From: Ottelia alismoides
Lineage: Eukaryota; Streptophyta; Magnoliopsida; Alismatales; Hydrocharitaceae
DNA: 64,000 nt
Reading direction: 5' to 3'
NCBI GenBank assembly: GCA_037367405.1
Contig: JAZKJV010009328.1
Span: forward strand, 186,001-250,000
The notes under the pieces were generated by a model. The model was not told the DNA's origin. It ran no database searches and was given only the letters and a program-made list of their open reading frames with translations. This document shows, piece after piece, positions 24,501-36,000 of this stretch. A program made the translations under genes and the position numbers. The stretch's first letter is position 1; each line of letters begins with the position of its first letter.

Positions 24501-26835
24501 TATGAGGATGAAGATCATTTGACAATGATCTAGCATCAAGCTTTGGACATTTGTTTATTGATTTGATCAATAGACTAGTAAGAGATGAAACTTTAGAATG
24601 TCTAAAATTTCAAAACTTACATACTTATGAATATTGTATTCAAAGTAAAATGTCCAATACACCCTTCTCAGAGAAAGGTGTAAGATGCCAAGGTATTCAG
24701 GATCTCATACATATTGATGTATGTGGATCATCTATATCATAGTAAACATTGTGGATAAGTGATATCTATCGATGATTATGTACGATATGAGATTTCTTCT
24801 CTTCACCTAAGAAACCTTTGAAATGTTCAAAGATTTCATTATTTTTGGTTTAGAACCAAAGTTTGAAGGAAGATAAAATGAATTTGATCTAATCTAGGTA
24901 GCAAGTACCTATTAGATAAATTCAAAGAATACCTTATAGAGATATGAATATCATTTCTATCTCAATCCTCCTAACACATCTTAACTCAATAGAGTTATAG
25001 GGAGATACAATTGGATCATGTGTGACATGATCTTATCAATGATGAATTTTAGCATAATTATCCCTTAGTTTCCAGGTATGTATGTGTAGTAGAGACTACA
25101 ATGTATATCCTTAATATGATTCCATGCATGCAAGCTGGAATCTAGCACTTGAGAGTGCTGCTTCATTAGGAAAATAAAGGATGGTATTGGATACCTACTT
25201 TATGACCTTGAGATTCTTAAAATATCTCATCTCTGAGAATGTGATTCTTAGAGGTTGAGACTCTTGAGAATCAAGACAAAAATGAAGTGTAGGAACTCAT
25301 TTAATCTTGAGAAGATAATGAGGCTCCTGAAATTGGAAACTAAAAGGATAATTAAGGATGAAACACTAATACATCTTCAAATGAGTTTGAGGATGGATTC
25401 CATGTGTCAGAGAAATCTGACAATGATTGAACTTCATGTGATGAAGCTTCTGAAGATCATAGCATGGAAAGATGGATTTTAGTAATAAAAGTCTAACGTA
25501 GACTTCATATACAAGTGTTGTATATGGACCCTCGAGGATCCACCTATATGGGTAATACCTGTAAAGGTGTAAATGGATCTTCAAGAGAAAGGGAACCTGA
25601 TGAGAAGGTGGAGACCTTCAAAGCACGGTTCGTAGCCATGAGCTACACATCGGAAGAGAAGACATTGCTTGCGATGAGACTTGCTCTTCGGTGACCATGC
25701 TTAAAAACATCAGAATATTGCTAATCTTGGTTGCACAACTTGACTATTGCATCTTCAAAGATGTAAGTCAAGATTGCATTCCTCTATAAATACCTCTCTG
25801 AGGATATTCACATGAAGTAGCCCCAGGGCTTCATGATTAAGGAAAGCAAGGTGTGCAAGCTAAGGAATCCATCTAAGACTCAAATAAGCTTCTTTGAGAT
25901 GGACCATAAGATTTGATGAAATTATAAATGTTATGATTTCAAATGGAATCTTGATGAGCAATGCGAAGCTTAGTGGGAGTGCATATGTGTTCATTGCGCT
26001 AAATGTAGATGATATCCTGATCATTTAAAATGATATAAGGATAATAATAAGTGTTTTATAATCTGATTGTTCCGTAACTTGAGATATGATCTCAAGGATA
26101 CCTCTTAGATCTTAGTTCTGAAGGTGTTCAGGAGCAAAGAGAAGAGGGTATTGGGACTGTCACATTAGTAGTACACCTTGGACTATTCTATTGTATGGAA
26201 AATCCCAAGAAAGGCTTCCATCCCTTAAGATATGGTCTGACATGTCTGAAGGGATAGCACCTCAAAGAGTTGAGGAAATAAATGCTAGAACTACTTGCAC
26301 TTGTGCATTAGTTACGAGAAGCTGAGTGTATGCTAGATGTGTACAAAAGCCAGATATCTGCCATGCAGTGGGAGTAGTAAAATGTTACTAATCCTCTATT
26401 GGAGATAAACACTTAATTGCAGTAATAATAATATCTTCAAGGATGATAAAACTTAGAGATAGTGATCTCAAAGTCTTATCTTCAAAAGTTTAAGACCATG
26501 TAGATAATGATCTATAAGGGTCTTAACTTAGATACCTTAGGAGATAGAGATCTCCGGGAATGAAGGTATTTTAATAAGGATTATGGGAATACTGGTTATA
26601 ATAATTAATCGAGTTAAAGTGTCAAGGACACTATGACAAAATTGAGTATTGGTTGCATAAGATGCACCTTCGCATTGGATGCGAGCACTGTTACTGGAGA
26701 TATGCAAGTGCCGTAAAAGGACTTGGCGTAGTCTCTTGGGAACAGAGTGACTGATCAGCTTACCTAGCTATTTTCTAAATAGCCTATGATTATCACATGA
26801 GTCTGGGTATAAATGATTAGCCCATGGCTCTTTGG
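21583..26835 (+). pseudogene. Element C interior: remnants of copia polyprotein
   Basis: No long ORF survives. At 24551-24742 a 63-codon frame matches the copia GAG-pre-integrase/integrase junction (RLVRDETLE ... KMSNTPFSEKG ... LIHIDVCG). At about 25690-26060 there are traces of RT, such as KSIRILLILVAQLDY and KVCKLRNPSKT. At about 26130-26370 come RSKEKRVLGLS and later QKPDICHAVGVV, matching the end of RT and the start of RNase H. The first 2.5 kb (21583-24200) shows no recognisable Gag. Lineage within copia cannot be settled. Confidence 0.7.
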
Positions 26836-26848
26836 GCTAGTGGGAGAT

Positions 26849-29494
26849 TGTTGGACATGCGAGCCCACGGCGAGCCATTATACAATAAATTTATTGCAAT
26901 TCACTCCTTAATCTGAAATGAAGAATACATAATTTGCATAATAGGTCCCTTAGTAACAATTAGGGTTATGTACCATGGCCATCTTAATGATCATACAGCT
27001 GTTGATTCAATTATTGAATCATAGAGGCTGGTGCTTGGATGAATATCTAAAGAGTTAGATTTAAGGACTCATCAAGCACCGTCAAATGATTGTTAAGAAA
27101 TGATCTCCAGCCTGAGTAGGAGATGGCAATCCTTATCTCTAAAGGCTGATGTTTGACCGACCTCTTGATGTAGGTCCTCTGCATAGGAATAGAGATTCGG
27201 AGGTGTCAGATTAGTTAGGTCAAAGAGTTGACTTAACGAGATCGAGATAACCAAAGTCCTATATCGTATGCTGTCATGATATAGGCACACATCCTCTGAC
27301 CGGAGACAGATGTGTTACTATATGTCTGAGTATGTACATTTGGCAGACCAATAGGTTGATGACCTAATCAAGGTCTATACACCGGCGCGCTGGTGTGCAT
27401 ATAAGGGCATATGAGTAATACGATCTCTCAAAGGGATCATACAGGTTCAGTTACTGAACCGGAAGACATGAGCTCACTCATGAGATATTGGGAAGAATCA
27501 AATTCCGTGCGCACGGTCGTCTCGCTTTGGAAGCTTGACTGAATTTGTAGGTTTGATATATACTTTTGGAAAGTATATGATCAAGACCTAGGTATGATAT
27601 ATGCTTTTGGAAAGTATATGATCGATACCGACTCCCAATGATCGAATGAGATACTTACTGATAAAAACCATGAAGTAGACAGTATAAAGTTGATCCAATA
27701 CTTCAGGTTTAGTCTGAGTCTTCCAGTATGCAGGATGTACAGGTATTGGGAATACCTGAGGGTGATGTGATCATAAACGATTGTATAACCATGACGCTTC
27801 CATTCCTAGGGAGTGATGAAACGGGTCTGGATTTTAGTGACTCCTCTCAGTAGAGAAGTGATCTGATCTTGGTCCAAGTGTTGGACATTGATCTGAATGT
27901 GATTCAGATACAATGAGAAGATTAGATTTACGGTCTTGATTTAATCAAGCATCTATGGGAGGCCCGCGATCTGGATTTGAGATACGATCTCAATATCCAT
28001 GTCACTATACGTGGAACAATACAATCGCCATGTCCTTATCTCCAAGTATCTGCGGAGAAAGCGCATTATCCTTGAAGGAGTTCATGGATAATTCTATTGT
28101 TGATTATGTATCCGAGCATTGAGAAAATGGATAATTAAATGTGATTTAATTATCATGAGTAATATGAATTTGATTCATATTATAAAGAGAGTTATCTGAG
28201 ATAATTAAATGTGATTTGATTATCAAAGATGTAAGTAATATGAATATGATTCATATTATTTGGACACAAGAGAATAGAGATCCAAGATGATTAAATATGA
28301 TTTAATTATCATGGATATGAATAATGTGGATAGCAATATCCATATTAGTCATATATATTATAAATGTGATTTATAATATATAAGAGAGAGCTATTTGTAA
28401 TTTACATTTGTTAATTAAATGTTAATGTGAATTGGATTCACATTGGACATCAAATTGAAAATGTAATTTACATTTTGTTTTGGGTTGTGAATGTGATTCA
28501 CAAATTTTCAATGGCATGATTGCAATGTTCACAAAATAAATTGGATTTATTTTTTGTGAAATAATTTGCAACAAAAGTTGTTGCAAATAATGGAGATTAC
28601 ATAAAAGGTGAAATAGCCACCTTCCTAATGGAGGAGGGTGGACGGCCACCACTCCCATTAGGAAAGGGAGGCCGTCCCCCCTCTCCACATGGAAGGAGGC
28701 TTTCTCTCCTTTCATTATCTCCATGTATTGATGATTTAATTTTGTAACTAAATTGTGTTGATTTATCAACATATATTTAATTTAAATTAAATTAATTGTT
28801 GTTGTGTTTTTAGCAACAAATCATGACCATTGAAAGAAACACAAATTAATGTGGACCATTGGATTTGTGTTGACACATGGATTGAGATCCATGGAACCCA
28901 AAACCCTATATAAGGAGAGGCACCCCATTGCTCTTCTTTGACACAGAAGTTGAGGCAACAAATCTCTCTCTCTCTCTCATTCTCTCTACACGTCCTCTCT
29001 CTATCTCTCTCATGTGGCCGTCCACCATGGATGCCCTAGAGAGGTTCTCCATCACCGCGGCATCGTCGTTATGTTGCCCGATGGTTTGTTCGTGGAACTC
29101 CGTCTACTTCAGCGTGCCTTGCTCGTGAAGAAGATGTCGGATCTCGTGTGTCGAGATCAGGAGATCTGCCGCTTGGATCATCAACATGGATTGCGAGAAG
29201 CACGCGGTTCATCCCCGCGCTCGCAAGCGTCTCCTCCGTCGGATCGGACTTGAGACAGGAGGTCTCTTTGTTTAGAGACTTGATCGCAACCACGCTTCAA
29301 GAGGTAAACCTAATACTTGTTTGTGGTTTGGACGAAACGATCCGAGAAGTGTTCTTGGATCATGTGGTTTCGTCGCATAGAAAATTTTTAATTTCCGCTG
29401 CATAGAACAACTAGTACGACTAGTCGTTCTTCGTCGTATTCGATACGACGATCACGCTTCCGTGATGCGCTTGAGGATCTAACCATATCCTTCA
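26849..29494 (+). repeat. 3' LTR of element C
   Basis: Begins TGTTGGACATGCGAGCC after a purine tract and ends TATCCTTCA. It is collinear with the 5' LTR. The main differences are small indels and a divergent block near 28590-28700. A TATATAAGG box lies at 28907-28915. Confidence 0.88.
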
Positions 29495-30761
29495 GAGTTA
29501 TTTTCATTATTTGTTCAAGATTCGATTTTGGTGTTTTGTTCTTGAAGATTAATGTGTTCAGGATTGTTCAAGTCCAAGTTCTAGGATTTTCTAAGAAGCC
29601 CTAGTGACATTATCAATTTCAAAGCAGTGATTCATTCAAGACTACGATCTAGGGTTTCTAAAATTTAAATATGTGTTGACTTAAGTTTTGATCAGAAGCA
29701 TGTTCATTTTGAAACCCTAATTTCTGCATTTTTTTAGGATCATCATACAAGTTCTAAAGATCCAAGTTTCTGAGGATTTCTGAAGTTATACACAACTAGG
29801 GTTTTGTCGAAACCCTTATTAAGAACCAACAAGCACGCTCAATGCAATTTCTAGAAGAAAAATCGATTCTCTAAAGATCCACACCATCAGCAATATTAGG
29901 GTTCCATCTCAGGAACCCTAGATCGAAAAAAAACTCAGGCGTACGGCCACTCCATCGACTCCCAGTGGTGATGGCACATTTCTCTCGATCTGTGCAACAG
30001 GCGGCACTGCTTCCTTATCCCATCATATCAACGACATGCCCTATCACCTCCATATCGATGTATCTCCCTTGCAGCAGGACCCCCTAAACCACCAACGCTA
30101 CCGATCTCAAGTGCTCCCCGATCGTAGCCCCAACGCAGGTGAAACCCCATTTTTGCTTGACCTCAAGGAGCCCCATCGCAGGCTTCCAGGCGGTACGAGA
30201 TGTCCTCCAGATCCAGGCAACAGCGGTAACCCACCTCTCTTTGCGCGAACAAGATGGCGCCTCAAGAAGTGTTGATCTCCTTCTTCTCAAGAAGGTGGCG
30301 GGTTTTTCTTTGGGTTCTTCAGAACCCTAAGTTCGAAAGGGTACCCAGCTGCTTTAAAAAACCAGTTTATTTTGGGCTGCAGTAAAAAAGGGGTGCTCTA
30401 TCTCCAGGCCCTCTTGGGCCAAAATATGTAAAAAAATATGAGTTCTTTTGGGCCCAAGTTGGGCCATGAGTTTCTTAAAAAAATATTTATTTCAAAAAAA
30501 AGAGGTACGTACAAAACAAAGCGTATGCAGGGAAATGATGAGTCGGCTAAAAAAAGAAATAGTCGGAATAAAATGATTTGAAAAGTTTTGAGAAGAAAGC
30601 CAAGAAAAAAATATGATGGCGTATTGGATTTTTGTCTCTCCCCATTTTTTCATGTCTTCTCCCAACTTTGTCGATGGCATTGTTTTCCGACAAGTATGGG
30701 AGAAAGGGGGAGTATTGTGTAGTTCTACTGGCTAGATTCTCCAAATTTCAGGCCAACCAGA

Positions 30762-31699
30762 CAAGGTTCAGAAAGTCGGTATGCGGTATTCGTTCGGTCA
30801 GGCGGTCTGGAGCGAGTAAGCGGGTAGGCGGAAGTATATGCGGAAGTATATGCGGATTATGCGGTTTCTATTATTTTAATTAAAATTAATTAAAAATATA
30901 GTAATAATTTCAAACATTAGATATTTATGTTTAAAAAATATAACATGGAATAAATATGAAGTGAAGACTTTTTTGTACAATGTGATATCAACCAAAGCAT
31001 TTTTAAATGCCATTCATTTCCAAAAGACAAATATGTTAACGGTGGTGAGAGTGAAAAATGTTGTAAATTGATTGAAGATAGAAAAAAATGGTGGATATCC
31101 TTGTCTAAATTGGAAGGTAACCTTTTTTGGAAGTATAACATTGGTTGTAAACACAACCATGGACCTTCATATTTTAGTAAATGGTGTATTTTTTACTCAA
31201 AGTCAAATATTAAAAAATTCAACCATTTAAATTAAATATATGTAATTTATTCAGTGCAGTTAAAAGTTCCGTGCAAATCTGACATCTATCATTTTATCCT
31301 CAAAAAGATCTAAGATAAACACACAATTTATTCTATATTCATGCAATTATGAGATAATGTAAAAGTCAAAACTGTCGTTGGAGAGTCTAAAAAAATAGAG
31401 TCGTTGTTGAATCTAAAAAATAGAGAGTTTTAGAGCTAAATAGATCAATCAACAAACCTTGGCAGAGAAGAAAAAGATGGTGGAGGAGCAACCCATGTGC
31501 AAGTCAAGAAGGTGGAGAAGCAGAGAGTCATCTCTATTACATATGCGGACGCATATGCGGCCGCATATGCGGATTACTCGGTCGCATATACTCCCTGGCC
31601 CGCATATTGACCGAGTATAGCATACTCAGTGCGGTGGGGGGTCCGCCTACGCATATGCGGCCGCATATGCGGCCGCCTAGGCCGACTTTCTGAACACTG
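30762..31699. mobile_element. hAT-type MITE, copy 1 (938 bp)
   Basis: Perfect 8-bp target duplication CAACCAGA (30754-30761 and 31700-31707). Terminal inverted repeats are CAAGGTTCAGAAAGTCGG on the left and CAGTGTTCAGAAAGTCGG on the right read inward. The interior is AT-rich and non-coding. The right arm repeats CGCATATGCGGCCGC many times. The 8-bp duplication and CA-starting ends fit the hAT superfamily. There is no transposase, so it is non-autonomous. It sits inside element G. Confidence 0.88.
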
Positions 31700-32173
31700 C
31701 AACCAGATTTCATATTCGACATTCAGATTAGTTTCGAGTCTTCAGTATGATGCACGCATGTATGCAATCATCATTGGAGACTTTTCGGACTCCATTCTCC
31801 AGCTAATGTAGATTCTGACGAGGATGTTTCCACGACGTTTTCAGTTCATCCCTTCAGAGGTGTAGTAGTTATCCACATGATGCACAGTCTTCTACATGTG
31901 GCAGGCCACAGTACTCCTACGAGGAAACTCATTCAATTTCAGTGACTCTGACAAGTGCAGTACAGAGCACACATTCTCCGACGAGGAGACCCAGTTCAAC
32001 TCATACTCCAGCCCTGTTGTTCTTCACCTGCATGGCATGAGAAGCAATGTCCTCAACAGCAACTAACAGTCGTGTATGCATTGACTTGATATTGCATTTA
32101 GTGTCTTGTATTGTGAGTTTGAGTGATCTCTTTCTATGTGTCCAAGCTGAGTATTGCATGCTCCAGCTTGAGG

Positions 32174-32482
32174 GAGAGTGGTGGAGTATGTGTCATGTGT
32201 AGGTGGGTAATTGGATCCCTCCAGGGTCCAATTACCACACCCACTTATGTTTAATCCCACATCTATTTGCGGGACTTGGAAGGTCAGTAGGGGCTACAAA
32301 CGAAGCCCAGGACCCATTTTATCAGATGAGAAAGTTCCATAGAACCATCAGCCCTTTGAGGCGTTCTCCCGTGGTTTCATCCCACTCCTTAGGGAGTAGG
32401 GTTCCACATAAAAATCCCGATGTTCCTACATTGTTCTTATTCTTTATCTCTGAATATGCCTCCGCATTCTTCATTTTTTAAC
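32174..32482 (+). repeat. 3' LTR of element G
   Basis: Begins TGGTGGAGTATGTG and ends TTTTTTAACA. The block GTGGTTTCATCCCACTCC, then TTAGGGAGTAGGGTTCCA, matches the LTRs of D on the other strand and, less closely, H. Confidence 0.8.
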
Positions 32483-33017
32483 AATTACTTTTATAAATAT
32501 ATTCTTTGGATGAACTTCTTCTAGAGATTCATCCCATCCTTTCTCAAAAAAAAGTTATTCCAAGATGGTGTTTATAAATATCCATCCACTCCCTCCATTG
32601 ATGTCCACTTTCTATTTGTAAGTTATCAATCCCTTTACAACCAAGAAATCAAAAAACTTTCTACAGGTTTACAATCAAAGCTTCAGTTTGACATCTATCT
32701 TGCCATTTATAATAATTTGAACCCTAATAAATAGTCTCACAAGCTAATGCTTCTCAAAATGAAAACCTTTAAATACACTACTCTAGAGCAACAAGCCAGC
32801 ATACTGCCAGAATTGGAAGAGGTTGGGCAGATAACCAAATATGACACCTGACAGCCAGTAGATATTGCACATCCCTCTAAAGCAACTTGCTAGAGCATTG
32901 CCGCATAAGGAAGATGTCACATATAAAGTAGGAACATGGATCAATCAACTAGAGGATCAACTAGAGGTGCATTAAAGCCCCAGATTTATAATCGAACTTG
33001 GATAAGAACCATAATAC
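32483..33017. other. Host gene intron sequence, no element recognised
   Basis: Lies downstream of host exon E9 in the gene's direction. Neither strand shows an ORF with a domain. I looked here for the final exon(s) of the host gene, expected to carry a PNTG and a CARGSPKR-like motif, and found none. Confidence 0.5.
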
Positions 33018-33085
33018 CTGTGAAGCAAGTGTGGCAACTCCAATTCAACTAATACTTCACGAACAATTTTGCAGAAAGGAGAAGC
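33018..33085 (-). CDS. Host gene exon E9 (last recognised)
   Basis: 68 nt: ASPFCKIVREVLVELELPHL, then LH and two bases of the next codon. The acceptor is TTTGTAG and the donor is GTATTATGG. It carries the SPFC site of domain 2. The final exon(s), expected to carry a CARGSPKR and a PNTG motif, were not found to the left. Confidence 0.88.
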
Positions 33086-36000
33086 CTACAAATCCAAATA
33101 AATATTGTTGGGTTTTACATTTTTTGCAATAACAAATAGAACATCACAGGAAGTACATGTTTGAAAAAGAATTAATAAGAAAAGGCAGAAAATAATATCT
33201 GTGTGACAGAAAATAGTGACCTCGTAGGCCCATATTTCTAGAGGCAAAGGAGGCAGTCTTGAAGGCCGGTATATGGAACCCTGTGGAAATGAATCTTTTA
33301 AAAACAATGCTAGAATCGGGCCAATTAGATCAGGAATAATTCAACACGTAAAAGCTCAAACTTTATAAAGAAAAGGATAGAGTTCACTTGCCTTCCCTAA
33401 ACGTGCAATCATCGCAAGCCCAGCAGTAAGAGTCTAAAAGAAATTATCCTTTAAAAAGAATGTATACAAATCAAAAAACAAATAAGTGATATTAGAGAAC
33501 TTACAGTAAGAATACCAAGAGAGGACATCACAGGAATCGTGCCATTACCTGCATGAAAATGGTAGAGATTATATAGTAAATACCATGTACAGAAGAATAT
33601 ATTTAGTTCTTCTAGTTACATAGGTTCGACTTGATAGAGAATGTCAATATAGTGCATGAAGGAACCTTAGTCTATCATATAGGCAAGTAGCGAATTGTAC
33701 TACTACCGACAAATACTCCCACAACAACTGTCATGTGAGTTAGATTCAACTCAGCTTTTTCTTTGTTTTTTAAAAACTAAAAAGGTGGATGTCGTTAAGA
33801 TGTACCCAAAAAATCCATATATTTACATTTTAAAACCTGGGAAAGAGGTAAGATCTAATGACAATCCTATGGAAGTTCGGAGAGTTCCAGGTGAACGGGG
33901 TTTGACTTGGCTCACAAATTTATTCCATCTTATTTGACGAAGCAAGAAAATGTCTGAAGAATGGAGGAAAAGCATTGTGGTGCATCTTTATAAGTATAAA
34001 GGAGACATTCAAAATTGTTCAAGTTACATAGATATCAAACTTGTGGATGAGAATACTTGTTGTGTTTATTCATAGAGCCCAAGGTTCTCTTATATAGAAG
34101 AGAGAAACCCTAATGGGTAACTTACATATTACAGACAAAAGAAATAAATAACTATAAAACAGTGACATGACATAAAAATCTTCAACAGTCCCTCTCAAAT
34201 TGGAGCATAGATGTCGATCAGGCCCAGCTTGGAACATCTCTGAATGGGTCCTCTAACTAGAGCCTTGGTGAGCACGCCCGTTGTCTGCTCACTAAAACTG
34301 ACATGGGATGTAGAAATGAGGCCTTTCTAGATCATATCTCGAGTGTAGTGGTAGTCTATCTCGATATGCTTGGTTCGCTCATGGAAGACTGGATTGTTGG
34401 CTATGAACAGTGTGGCATGGTTGTCGCATTGAAGGTGCATAGGAAGAGACACCTCAATGGCTAGGTCAGTCAGAACCGATGCAACCTACATCATCTCTGT
34501 ATCACCTTGTGCCATAGCCATGTACTCTAATTTAGCACTCGGTCGGACGACAATTGTCTGTTTCTTGTTCTTCCATGATACTAACGAATTCCTTACAAAT
34601 ACTGCAAACCCGGAAGTTGACTTCCTGTCCTTGGGACATCGTGCGTAGTCTGCATCTGCACAAGCTGTAACAACAAGGGATGTGCCTCTGGTAAACAAAA
34701 GACCAGTGTCATGTGAGGTCTTCAGATACCTTAAAATCATATGGATTGCATCCATATGGGTATGTCTTTGTTGCTCCATGAATTGACTCACTTTCTTTAC
34801 TGCAAAGGATATGTCTGGCCTGATAATGATCGCGTATAGCAGCTTCCCAACTAGCTCCGTGTATCTCCTCTTCTCGACCTCATCAGTGCCTTCATCATAG
34901 AACTTCATGCCGGGATCCATGAGAGTAGTGGTTGGCTTGCAATCTGCCATACTTGTCTCTGATAGGAGATCTGTAACGTACTTCCTCTAGGCCATCACAA
35001 CACCTTGTCGATTCTTGGCGAACTCTTGTCCAAGAAAGTAGCGCAGACTGCCAAGGTCCTTAGTCACAAGAAAATACAATTTACATGTTATTTTGGATAT
35101 ATGAATAAGATTCGTATTTTTCAATAGCATGATTGAAATATTCACAAATTAATTTAGAATTAATTTTATGAATATATTTGCAATAAAAGTTAATGCAAAT
35201 TATTAGAAAATAGGAATGCGTAAGCATAACAGAATAAAAGATAAAAGTATGAAGAATACAACGGATTTAGCATGGAACCCTACTCCCTAAGAAGTGGGAT
35301 GAAACCACGAGATAAGGTCTGAAAGGGCCAATATGTTGCATTCAACTTTCTCAATGGATACAAGAGCTCTGGGGCTCCTCCACAGAGCCTCCAAGTCCCA
35401 CCACTAGTAGATGTGAGACTAAACACATCGATGTGGTAAATAGATCCTGGAGTGATCCATTTACTTATCTACAACTCAAGTAGCGCACAACCAAATACTC
35501 CAACACTCTCCCTCAAGCTGGAGAATGTAATGCTCAATTTGGACAAACAGAAAGAAACTCAACTCATAATACATGACACTACAAAAAATATCAACTCAAC
35601 ACGTACAACTATCGGTTGTTATCGAGGATGTTGCTTCTCATCCTGTGCAAGTGAGGAGGACGAATCGGGCTGGAGTGTGAGTCAACTGAATCTCCTCGTC
35701 TGAGAGCATGTAATCTGAACCGCGCATGTCAGAGTCACTGCAACTGAAATGAGTCTCCTCGTCGAAGTACTCTGGATCTCTCCCATCTGGCTCAGAGAAT
35801 GGTACTCTACTCAGGAGTACCTATTGATACCACATGAAAACCCTTGCCCACATGACCTAGGGAATGGTCCTCTACTCTGGAGTCCCTATAGCTCATATGA
35901 AAACTCTGGCCGACAAAACAAGAATGATGGGGACCACTGACAATGATGGCAAACATGTGCTCATCTGAAAACACCGCATACATATATGTGTCCAAAACTG

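Larger units (their letters stand above)
18933..29494 (+). mobile_element. Element C: full-length decayed Ty1/copia retrotransposon
   Basis: Two direct LTRs of about 2.6 kb (18933-21567 and 26849-29494) flank a 5.3-kb interior. A primer site complementary to initiator tRNA-Met follows the first LTR, and a purine-rich tract (gctagtgggagat) precedes the second. The LTRs differ by about 4-5% over their first 190 bases by eye. No 5-bp target duplication is visible: the left flank is element B and the right flank is the interior of element G. The interior keeps only scraps of coding sequence. Confidence 0.88.
29495..32482 (+). mobile_element. Element G: non-autonomous copia-like element lacking its 5' LTR
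   Basis: The 3' LTR is 32174-32482, preceded by the purine tract CTTGAGGGAGAG. The roughly 1.7-kb interior, after removing a hAT insertion at 30762-31707, is collinear with element D: a tatgggagaaaggggga block near 30695 and gacgaggag repeats at 31815-32000. It also shares the leader-like region up to the purine tract. No protein domain is visible. The left side joins the end of element C's 3' LTR without any 5' LTR of its own. Confidence 0.7.

Noticed and set aside
31540..31690. Repeated palindromic units resembling a CRISPR-like array
   Set aside because: Spacers are absent, the units belong to a MITE arm with matching terminal repeats and target duplication, and the genome is a plant.
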